From positions 1 to 5,504 of the forward strand of contig JAKSPZ010000088.1 of the NCBI GenBank assembly GCA_024404395.1: DNA of 5,504 bases, in the 5' to 3' direction. The position numbers and the translations under genes were made by a program. Under the pieces are notes generated by a model. The model did not search any database. It was given only the letters and a program-made list of their open reading frames with translations, and was not told the origin of the DNA. Positions within the stretch are counted from its first letter, which is position 1. The number at the start of each line of letters is the position of its first letter. Of this stretch, positions 1 through 5,106 are shown one piece after another. This stretch comes from Clostridia bacterium (lineage in GTDB: Bacteria; Bacillota; Clostridia; Christensenellales; Aristaeellaceae).

Positions 1-306
1 GTTCATGGTCGCGCCCTGACCGCGGACAGCGGTGTACATCTCGTCCATGTAGGGAATGTAGACAACGCCGATGACCAGCTCGCCTTCATATTCGTAGCCG
101 ATAGAAACGGCATAGAAGGCGTGACCGCGCATGAAGGACTGGGTGCCGTCGATGGGGTCGACGATCCAGCGACCCTTGCAGTCGGTATCGCCGCCGCCCT
201 CTTCGCCGAAGAAACCATCCTCGCGAACTCTGCCGTGATGTACGAGCATTTCGCCGGCCTTGCGGGCGACCGCTTCGGCGGCTTTCAGGCGTGAAGTGAA
301 ATCCAT
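1..306 (-). CDS. Inositol monophosphatase family protein, N-terminal part, with an internal deletion
   Basis: Only the first 102 codons are in the window; the gene continues past the left edge. The protein starts MDFTSRLKAAEAVARKAGEM and carries the family landmarks GEE (residues 34-36), WIVDPIDGT (47-55), a FYAVSIGY strand (64-71), and a GVVYIP...DEMYTAVRGQGA block (80-99). In this family the Glu and the DPIDGT aspartates bind the Mg2+ ions that drive phosphate ester hydrolysis of inositol phosphates or related sugar phosphates in the cytoplasm. The substrate cannot be told from this fragment. Oddity: the first helix and VRED (27-30) run straight into GFFGEE. The usual stretch of about 32 residues between them, with the DxxTxxD motif, is absent, so DPIDGT sits near residue 50 rather than about 84. 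The ATG at 306-304 is preceded by GGAGG at 320-316 with an 8-nt spacer, which supports the start. The family call is firm; whether the product is active is doubtful. Confidence 0.88.
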   Translation of the reverse strand, partial: MDFTSRLKAAEAVARKAGEMLVHHGRVREDGFFGEEGGGDTDCKGRWIVDPIDGTQSFMRGHAFYAVSIGYEYEGELVIGVVYIPYMDEMYTAVRGQGATMN

Positions 307-332
307 AGAGATTATCCTCCGTTTTGCTAACG

Positions 333-361
333 TTGAAAGTGTGGGTCAAGCATGGTATAAT
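333..361 (+). promoter_or_regulatory. Sigma-A-type promoter for the exonuclease III gene
   Basis: TTGAAA (333-338), a 17-bp spacer and TATAAT (356-361) form a near-consensus promoter. TGG directly precedes the -10, giving an extended TGnTATAAT as well. The predicted start near 368 leaves a leader of about 30 nt before the ATG at 399. Confidence 0.75.
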
Positions 362-368
362 TATAGCA
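360..368 (-). promoter_or_regulatory. Extended -10 promoter for the leftward monophosphatase gene
   Basis: Read on the minus strand, the sequence is TGCTATAAT, a perfect extended -10 (TGnTATAAT). No good -35 lies 16-18 bp upstream (CACCAC-like), which is typical of extended -10 promoters. The predicted start near 353 gives a leader of about 47 nt to the ATG at 306. The hexamer overlaps the rightward -10 by two bases, so RNA polymerase should not occupy both at once. Confidence 0.65.
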
Positions 369-398
369 CATTGAAAATGACGGTGGTGTTATAACTGT

Positions 399-1148
399 AT
401 GAAACTCGTATCATGGAGCGTAAACGGTCTGCGCGCGCGCGTGAAGAAAGGCTTCGAGGAGAGTATGCTGTCTCTGGATGCCGATGCGATCTGTCTGCAG
501 GAGATCAAGCTGCAGAAGGGTCAGGCGGATATTCAACTGCCGGGCTACGAAGGCTACTTCAATTTTGCAGATCGCAAGGGCTATTCCGGTACGGCGATCT
601 ACACCCGCGTGCCGCCGATCAGCGTGGTCAACGGCATCGGCATCGACGAGCACGACCATGAGGGACGAGTTATTACCGCGGAGTATGAGACGTTCTACCT
701 CGTCTGCTGCTACACGCCCAATGCACAGGATCAGCTGAAGCGTCTCGAGTATCGCATGGCTTGGGAAGATGCCTTCAGGAATTATCTCATCGAGCTCGGG
801 AAAAAGAAGCCCGTTGTGCTTTGCGGAGATCTGAACGTCGCCCACTGCGAAATAGACCTTGCCAATCCCAAGACCAATCATTTCAATCCCGGCTTTTCCG
901 ATGAAGAGCGCGGGAAGTTCTCCGAACTGCTGGCTTCAGGCTTTACGGACACCTTCCGCATGCTCCATCCCGATACGGTCAAGTATTCCTGGTGGTCTTA
1001 TCGTTTCAACTCCCGCGCGCGGAATGTGGGCTGGCGCATCGACTACTTTGTCGTTTCCAAGGCGGCGGAGGCGCGGGTGAAGGCCTCGGAGATCCACAAC
1101 GAGATCGAGGGCAGCGACCATTGTCCCGTGTCGCTGGTGATCGACTGA
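399..1148 (+). CDS. xth: Exodeoxyribonuclease III / AP endonuclease
   Basis: A 249-residue member of the exonuclease III (ExoA/Xth/APE1) family of Mg-dependent endonuclease-exonuclease-phosphatase fold enzymes. It cuts DNA 5' of abasic sites and trims 3' blocked ends in base excision repair in the cytoplasm. Motifs run in order: SWSVNGLRAR (residues 5-14), LQEIK with metal-binding Glu35, KGYSGTAIYTR (60-70), CCYTPNA with Tyr105, CGDLNVAH with Asp144 and Asn146, SWWSYR (198-202), GWRIDYFVVS with Asp215, and the terminal GSDHCPV with Asp240-His241. The length is full for the family. The one oddity is Ser7, where nearly all members have Asn (SWNVNG); the codon AGC is one transition from AAC. The ribosome site is the weak GGTGGTG at 382-388, 10 nt before the ATG. 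The 65-nt gap to the next small gene shows no promoter, so they are probably co-transcribed. Confidence 0.95.
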   Translation: MKLVSWSVNGLRARVKKGFEESMLSLDADAICLQEIKLQKGQADIQLPGYEGYFNFADRKGYSGTAIYTRVPPISVVNGIGIDEHDHEGRVITAEYETFYLVCCYTPNAQDQLKRLEYRMAWEDAFRNYLIELGKKKPVVLCGDLNVAHCEIDLANPKTNHFNPGFSDEERGKFSELLASGFTDTFRMLHPDTVKYSWWSYRFNSRARNVGWRIDYFVVSKAAEARVKASEIHNEIEGSDHCPVSLVID

Positions 1149-1199
1149 ATTCAGGGAACTGCAATCGCAAAGGCGTCGTCTAATCCTTGTCTGAAAGAT

Positions 1200-1205
1200 A
1201 AGGAG
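1200..1205 (+). promoter_or_regulatory. Ribosome binding site that fixes a TTG start
   Basis: AAGGAG at 1200-1205 lies 8 nt before TTG at 1214. The upstream in-frame GTG at 1205 overlaps this Shine-Dalgarno sequence and so cannot be the start. Confidence 0.75.
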
Positions 1206-1213
1206 TGATTACG

Positions 1214-1396
1214 TTGGAAAAGTTTATCCCCCGTGAGAAGCTGGGCAAGAAAGCCCGCAAACAGCTGGACAACGAAAAGCGTACGACCTGGGAACATTCA
1301 CCCGCCACGAGGAGAATCGAAAGCAAGAAACTGTATAATCGAAACCGGAAATCTCATGATCGCTTCGACGGCGGTTATGGGGTTTCTTGCGTATAG
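1214..1396 (+). CDS. Small basic conserved protein of unknown function, 60 aa
   Basis: Function not recognised. The product begins MEKFIPREKLGKKARKQL and continues with KRTTWEHSPATRRIESKKLYNRNRKS. This pattern (start-KxxPxEKLxKKARK, then R-T-W-x-x-x-P-x-T-R-x-x-x-S-K-K-x-Y-N-R) resembles small hypothetical proteins that I recall from Clostridia; that match is from memory and not searched. It is strongly basic, with no signal peptide or membrane helix, so a cytoplasmic nucleic-acid- or ribosome-binding role is possible but only a guess. The last 13 residues (HDRFDGGYGVSCV) look less constrained than the core. It lies 65 nt after the exonuclease III gene on the same strand and probably shares its transcript. 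The start is TTG at 1214, chosen by the AAGGAG 8 nt upstream. Confidence 0.72.
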   Translation: MEKFIPREKLGKKARKQLDNEKRTTWEHSPATRRIESKKLYNRNRKSHDRFDGGYGVSCV

Positions 1397-1421
1397 GTCA
1401 CCCGAAAGTGACAGCTTTTTT
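1397..1421 (+). terminator. Weak candidate intrinsic terminator
   Basis: GTCAC (1397-1401) and GTGAC (1408-1412) form a 5-bp stem with a six-base loop, followed after AGC by six T (1416-1421). It sits directly after the small gene and just before the next promoter, where a terminator would be expected. The stem is short and separated from the T-run by three bases, so this is tentative. Confidence 0.35.
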
Positions 1422-1432
1422 GATGAAGATAC

Positions 1433-1461
1433 TTGAAAATGTTTTTATAATACCGTACAAT
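1433..1461 (+). promoter_or_regulatory. Promoter of the xpaC-telA-lemA-TPM operon
   Basis: TTGAAA (1433-1438), a 17-bp spacer and TACAAT (1456-1461) fit a sigma-A-type promoter. A perfect TATAAT also occurs at 1446-1451, but without a -35 at proper spacing; it may be a second start. The predicted start near 1468 leaves a very short leader of about 12 nt, which begins right at the ribosome site AGGGTGAG before the ATG at 1480. Confidence 0.65.
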
Positions 1462-1479
1462 ATGATAGGGTGAGTAATT

Positions 1480-2139
1480 ATGAAACAAATTAAGGTACGC
1501 TCCGCAGTGCCGATCTATCTCGCAGCTGTCGTTTGGCTGCTGATCGGATTGATCGCGCCCAAGTGGCTGCTGTCTCTGGGAACACTGGCGGTCACGGCGA
1601 TCCTGTCCGCCGCCGTCTATGTGGCAGGCTCTTTTGTCTTCAAAGGCAAGACGGTCGAAGTGCGAGAAAAGGCCGACTCCGGCGACGCCAATGTCAACAA
1701 GCAGATCGAGGACGGTCGCCGTACACTGGATCAGATCGCGGAAGCCAACCGCAATCTGCCCGATCCCACCATCACCGCGCAGCTGGACCGCATGGAAAAG
1801 GCGGGCAATGCCATCTTCGATGTGCTGGAGAAGCATCCCGAACGGGCTTTCGATGTCCGACGCTTCATGAATTACTATCTGCCCACGGCACAGAAGATCC
1901 TCGCGGAATATGTGGTGCTGGCGCAGTCGCCCACGGGCGGTGAGAACATGGCGAAGGCAAAGCGGTCCGTGGAGAACAGCCTCGGCATGATCGCAAGCGC
2001 TTTTGAAAAACAGCTCGACAGCCTGTATCAGGATAAGACCTACGAGCTGGATGCGGAGATCTCCGTATTTGAAACGGTCATGAAGACCGATGGAATGACT
2101 ACTGACAACAACGCCGCCGGTATGCAGGCGGGACGATAA
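1480..2139 (+). CDS. xpaC: XpaC-family membrane protein (5-bromo-4-chloroindolyl phosphate hydrolysis family)
   Basis: A 219-residue protein with two N-terminal membrane helices (about residues 10-26 and 30-53) and a soluble, mainly helical remainder. The family signature is RRFMNYYLPTAQKILAEY (127-144), matching the XpaC pattern of FxNYYLPTxxKxLxxY. The end of the domain is also typical: SLGMIASAFEKQLDSLY (167-183) followed by a DAEISVFETVM acidic helix (191-201). XpaC was named for hydrolysis of the chromogenic substrate X-phosphate in Bacillus, but its true biochemical role is not established. The family is widely found directly upstream of TelA, as here with a 19-nt gap (xpaC-yaaN in B. 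subtilis). The helix-rich domain probably faces the cytoplasm, judging by positive charge after the second helix (KGK, 55-57). It is the first gene of a four-gene unit. Confidence 0.88.
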   Translation: MKQIKVRSAVPIYLAAVVWLLIGLIAPKWLLSLGTLAVTAILSAAVYVAGSFVFKGKTVEVREKADSGDANVNKQIEDGRRTLDQIAEANRNLPDPTITAQLDRMEKAGNAIFDVLEKHPERAFDVRRFMNYYLPTAQKILAEYVVLAQSPTGGENMAKAKRSVENSLGMIASAFEKQLDSLYQDKTYELDAEISVFETVMKTDGMTTDNNAAGMQAGR

Positions 2140-2145
2140 TTATTT

Positions 2146-2151
2146 GGAGGG
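2146..2151 (+). promoter_or_regulatory. Ribosome binding site deciding the telA start
   Basis: GGAGGG, 7 nt before ATG 2159. An in-frame TTG at 2144 would extend the protein by five residues but overlaps this Shine-Dalgarno site, so ATG 2159 is preferred. Confidence 0.85.
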
Positions 2152-2158
2152 AAATACC

Positions 2159-3337
2159 ATGAGCGAAATCAAACTGACCCTTGCCCCCACTCAGCCCGAA
2201 CCTGTTGCCGAGCCCGAATCCGCGGTCGCCGCAGCCGTTGCCCCCGCACCTGAGATCACCAAGACCGAAGACGTCGCCGTGGATACCAAGGTCACCGCAG
2301 ACGTTGCCATTGCTCAGCAGTTCACCGAAGAAGAGCAGAAGATGATCACCGATTTCTCCCAGCAGATCGATATCTGCGATACCAATCTGGTGTTCACCTA
2401 CGGCGCACAGGCTCAGCAGAACATCTCCCAGTTCTCCGATTCCGCCCTCAAGAGCGTTCAGACCAGAGATCTGGCCGAAGTCGGCGACATGATGTCCAAC
2501 CTGGTCGTCGAGCTGAAGGGCTTCGACGTTGACGAAGGTGAGCGCGGCGGTCTGTTCGGTCTCTTCAAGCGCGGCGGCAACAACATCACCGCCATGAAGG
2601 CCCGTTATGACAAGGCCGAGGTCAATGTTCAGAAGATCGTTGAAGCACTGGAAAAGCATCAGATCCAGCTGCTGAAGGACATCGCACTGCTCGATCGCCT
2701 GTACGATCAGAACATGAGCTACTTCAAAGAGCTCTCCATGTACATTGCTGCAGGTAAGCTGCGCCTCGAGGCGTTCCGTGCCACTACTCTGGCCGAGGCT
2801 TATGAGAAGGCCGAGAAGACCAAGCTGCCCGAGGATGCTCAGGCTGCCAAGGATCTGGCAGAGCGCGCCAACCGCTTTGAGAAGAAGCTGTTCGATCTGG
2901 AGCTGACCCGCAACATCTCCATCCAGATGGCACCTCAGATCCGACTGATCCAGTCCAGCAACCAGCTGATGGCCGAAAAGATCCAGACCTCTCTGGTCAA
3001 CACCATTCCCCTGTGGAAGAGCCAGATGGTCCTTGCCCTCGGTCTGGCCCATACTCAGGAAGCCATGCAGACCCAGCGCGAAGTAACCAACTTCACCAAC
3101 GATCTGCTCCGCAAGAACGCCGAGAAGCTGCACATGGCAACGGTCGAGACCGCCAAGGAAGGCGAGCGCGGCATCGTCGATATCGAGACGCTGCGTGAGA
3201 CCAACAAGATGCTCATCAGCTCCATGGACGAAGTCATGACCATCCAGCAGCAGGGTCGCGAGAAGCGCCGCAATGCAGAGGCAGAGCTGGTGCAGATCGA
3301 GGACGAACTGCGCAAGAAGATCCTCGAGATCAGATAA
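2159..3337 (+). CDS. telA: TelA-family protein (toxic anion resistance family)
   Basis: A 392-residue soluble, almost wholly helical protein of the TelA/YaaN family. Residues 1-50 are a Pro/Ala/Glu-rich, probably disordered leader. The TelA domain follows to the C-terminus: a loop GGLFGLFKRGGNN (130-142), the block AEVNVQKIVEALEKHQIQLLKDI (153-175), LDRLYDQNMSYFKELSMYIAAGK (178-200), and the signature MAPQIRLIQSSNQLMAEKI (257-275) followed by IPLWKSQM (283-290). A coiled coil of charged residues closes the protein (365-392). Members have been linked to resistance to tellurite, some antibiotics and envelope stress, but no catalytic activity is established. The family partner XpaC lies 19 nt upstream; a LemA-like gene follows after 18 nt. 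Codon choice looks more biased than in its neighbours (11 of 12 Phe are TTC; 3 of 7 are TTT in xpaC), suggesting higher expression. Confidence 0.93.
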   Translation: MSEIKLTLAPTQPEPVAEPESAVAAAVAPAPEITKTEDVAVDTKVTADVAIAQQFTEEEQKMITDFSQQIDICDTNLVFTYGAQAQQNISQFSDSALKSVQTRDLAEVGDMMSNLVVELKGFDVDEGERGGLFGLFKRGGNNITAMKARYDKAEVNVQKIVEALEKHQIQLLKDIALLDRLYDQNMSYFKELSMYIAAGKLRLEAFRATTLAEAYEKAEKTKLPEDAQAAKDLAERANRFEKKLFDLELTRNISIQMAPQIRLIQSSNQLMAEKIQTSLVNTIPLWKSQMVLALGLAHTQEAMQTQREVTNFTNDLLRKNAEKLHMATVETAKEGERGIVDIETLRETNKMLISSMDEVMTIQQQGREKRRNAEAELVQIEDELRKKILEIR

Positions 3338-3355
3338 TCACGGAGGCATACCTGT

Positions 3356-3916
3356 ATGAAAACTTTGGCAAAGCGCAGCACAGCTACGGTCGTGCTTGTG
3401 ATTTGCATTTTCGGCAGCATCTTTGGCTTCGGCGGCAACTATCTCCGCACGGAGGCAAGGAATGTGATGCACCTGTTCCAGCAGGGCGATGAGGCCTTTG
3501 AGGACATTCGCGTCAGCATGGATCAGTATCTTGACGACAGTGCGATCTACGCCGTCGGCATGGCGGAGGAACTGCGCCGTTATACCGCGATGGACAATGC
3601 CAATGCCGCAAGAGCCATCGAGCTTTCCAAGCTCATCGGCGACGGCAACGATCTGAACGCCCGCTATGAAGCGTGGGCGGAGCTGAATCTGCTGGCGGAA
3701 TCCATGTACACGGAGATCCACGCCGCATTCCCCGGCGATCATCCCGCCGAGACCAAGGTGTTCGACGATTACTACGTCAACTATAACGGCGAACGCTCCA
3801 AGATCGGCTATGATCCCTATCACAGCAGTGCGGAAGCGTTCAACCGCGAACTCTCCGGTTTCCCCGCAGGGCTGGTGGGACATGTGGTCGGCGTGGATGA
3901 AATGAACCAGTTCTGA
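3356..3916 (+). CDS. Divergent LemA-like membrane-anchored protein
   Basis: A 186-residue protein with one N-terminal hydrophobic helix (about residues 10-28) and a helical domain outside or beside the membrane. It resembles LemA in layout: an N-terminal anchor, a first long helix (LRTEARNVMHLFQQGDEAF, 30-48), then IRVSMDQYLDDSAIYAVGMAEEL (51-73), and a final segment AFNRELSGFPAGLVGHVVGV (161-180). That segment matches the LemA ending of YN..V..FP..L.A...G. The core between is much diverged, so the family call rests on the end motif, the layout and the context: LemA genes are frequently next to TPM-domain genes, and the next gene 16 nt downstream encodes one. Role unknown; LemA proteins are thought to act at the envelope. 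GGAGG at 3342-3346 lies 9 nt before the ATG. An alternative is an unrelated helical anchored protein. Confidence 0.65.
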   Translation: MKTLAKRSTATVVLVICIFGSIFGFGGNYLRTEARNVMHLFQQGDEAFEDIRVSMDQYLDDSAIYAVGMAEELRRYTAMDNANAARAIELSKLIGDGNDLNARYEAWAELNLLAESMYTEIHAAFPGDHPAETKVFDDYYVNYNGERSKIGYDPYHSSAEAFNRELSGFPAGLVGHVVGVDEMNQF

Positions 3917-3932
3917 AGATGAGGGTATAACA

Positions 3933-5057
3933 GTGAAAAAGAGAATTATGATGCTGGTGCTGGCCCTGATGCTCGCGGTCTGCGCGTTCGCGGATGTGGT
4001 ACAGCCCATTGACGATTTCTATTACCTCGACGAGGCAGAGGTGCTCAGCGAGCCTACCGAGGGCGAGATCTTCTTCGCCAACGAGCGCCTGCGTGAGGCT
4101 TGCGGTGCGGAGATTGTGGTCGTTGCCATCGATACCGTCGGCAAGACGAAGATCGACGACTATTGCTATCAGCTGCTGGAATCCTGGGGAATCGGTGGCG
4201 ATGATACTCTCGGCCTTGTGCTCCTCATGGCCATCGGCGATGACGATTACTACTGCATGCCCGGTACGCGCATGGGTACACTCATCGATACCGCAACCAT
4301 TTCCAACCTGCTGGATTCCGAGCTGGAACCCTACTTCGCCGACAAGAAGTATGACGAAGGTGTCGTCGCTTTCTTCGAGGCGATCTACGCAAAGGTCGCT
4401 GCCGCGCTGAAGGCGAATGTCAATGTCGCCGACGCCAAGGCAGACTATCAGGCGTTTGTGGGAGAGAATACTCAGACCACGGTTCCCGCGACCACTGGCG
4501 GCAAGCCGAGCACCAAGGCAGCCGGAACGCAGCAGCCTGTGGCTAACAGAAATCCCGCACCCGCACCCGGCGGCGCGAAGGATGATGATGACGACGACTT
4601 TATTTACGTGCTGATCGGCCTGCTGATCGTTGTCCTGATTCCCGTTATCATTGTGCGCAGCATCGTTCGTTCCGTGAGACGTCGCTATTACGGCGGATAC
4701 TATGTCGGACCCCGTCCGTTTTTCTTCCATCATCACCACCATCACATGGCTCCGCCGCCCCACATGCATCATGGTCCCGGCGGCCCCGGTTCTCGTCTCG
4801 GCGGTCCCGGATTTGGCGGACGTCCCACCGGTGGTGGATTCAGTGGTAGCAGCCGTCCCACCGGCGGCGGATTCGGCGGCAGCAGCCGTCCTACCGGCGG
4901 TGGATTCGGTGGCAGCAGTCGCTCCTCCGGCGGTTTCGGCGGATTCAGCGGCGGCAGTCGTTCTTCCGGCGGCTTTGGCGGTGCTTCCCGCGGCGGCGGC
5001 TCCCGCAGCGGCGGATTCTCCCGCGGCGGCGGTGCCGGCAGAGGCGGAAGACACTGA
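3933..5057 (+). CDS. TPM-domain (YgcG-type) envelope protein with Asp6, His6 and Gly-rich repeat tail
   Basis: A 374-residue protein starting at GTG, with GAGGG (3921-3925) 7 nt upstream. A signal peptide spans residues 1-20, with probable cleavage after AFA. The TPM domain covers roughly 27-160, with FYYLDEAEVLS (29-39), AEIVVVAIDTVG (59-70), DDTLGLVLLMAIGDDDYYCMPG (the conserved strand region, 90-111) and YDEGVVAFFEAIYAKVAAAL (140-159). The usual GYGLE turn is replaced by GTRMG (111-115). A Pro/Thr/Ala linker (180-215) leads to a run of six Asp (217-222), one membrane helix (about 223-241), a basic stop-transfer patch (VRRRYY, 248-253), six His (266-271) plus HMHH (277-280), and a Gly/Ser/Arg tail to the end. 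TPM domains are associated with acid phosphatase activity in plant thylakoid proteins; activity here is unproven. The domain should lie outside the cell and the tail inside. It is the last gene of the unit, followed by a strong terminator. Confidence 0.9.
   Translation: MKKRIMMLVLALMLAVCAFADVVQPIDDFYYLDEAEVLSEPTEGEIFFANERLREACGAEIVVVAIDTVGKTKIDDYCYQLLESWGIGGDDTLGLVLLMAIGDDDYYCMPGTRMGTLIDTATISNLLDSELEPYFADKKYDEGVVAFFEAIYAKVAAALKANVNVADAKADYQAFVGENTQTTVPATTGGKPSTKAAGTQQPVANRNPAPAPGGAKDDDDDDFIYVLIGLLIVVLIPVIIVRSIVRSVRRRYYGGYYVGPRPFFFHHHHHHMAPPPHMHHGPGGPGSRLGGPGFGGRPTGGGFSGSSRPTGGGFGGSSRPTGGGFGGSSRSSGGFGGFSGGSRSSGGFGGASRGGGSRSGGFSRGGGAGRGGRH
4821..4919 (+). repeat. Three tandem 33-bp coding repeats (RPTGGGFxGSS)
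   Basis: Three in-frame copies, 4821-4853, 4854-4886 and 4887-4919, each encode RPTGGGF(S/G)GSS. They differ at several synonymous positions, so they have been under coding constraint for some time. Degenerate relatives (RSSGGFGG) follow at 4920 and 4959. Confidence 0.9.
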
Positions 5058-5062
5058 TAAAC

Positions 5063-5099
5063 AAAAGAGGTTGTCTCGTTCAGAGACAACCTCTTTTTT
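5063..5099. terminator. Strong bidirectional intrinsic terminator
   Basis: GAGGTTGTCTC (5067-5077) pairs perfectly with GAGACAACCTC (5083-5093) around a five-base loop. Four flanking A-T pairs extend the stem to 15 bp. Six T follow on the plus strand (5094-5099) and four on the minus strand (reading 5066-5063). It lies six bases after the TPM stop codon and just beyond the stop of the convergent acyltransferase gene, so it can end both transcripts. Confidence 0.93.
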
Positions 5100-5106
5100 A
5101 TGCGGT

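Noticed and set aside
411..881. 156-codon minus-strand open frame inside the exonuclease III gene
   Set aside because: Shadow of a clearly identified enzyme; no domain and no ribosome site of note.
1334..1339. TATAAT within the small gene as a promoter
   Set aside because: It encodes part of the KLYNR motif and has no -35 at the right spacing; the codons explain it.
1375..1836. 153-codon minus-strand open frame across the xpaC promoter and 5' half
   Set aside because: It has no recognisable domain and overlaps a well-supported promoter and the XpaC gene.
2099..3133. 344-codon minus-strand open frame opposite telA
   Set aside because: Its Leu/Gly/Asp-rich composition is that expected from the reverse of CTG/GCC/ATC-rich codons of telA; the TelA family match on the plus strand is clear.
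4728..4745. Hexa-histidine run as a vector or engineered tag
   Set aside because: It is internal to a natural Gly-rich protein, uses mixed CAT/CAC codons, and is flanked by other His-rich sequence (HMHH); no vector features are present.
4821..4988. Possible CRISPR-like or minisatellite array
   Set aside because: The units are in-frame coding repeats without unique spacers and differ by synonymous changes; they belong to the Gly-rich tail.
3840..5054. Long minus-strand open frame (404 codons) opposite the TPM gene
   Set aside because: It is an Ala/Thr/Gly-rich mirror of the Gly/Ser/Arg repeat tail and of the GC-rich codons of the plus-strand gene, with no recognisable domain. The plus-strand gene has a signal peptide, domain and ribosome site.
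1433..5099. An anti-phage defence system
   Set aside because: No nuclease, toxin, helicase, cyclase or other defence effector domain is in the operon; the families point to envelope stress or maintenance instead.
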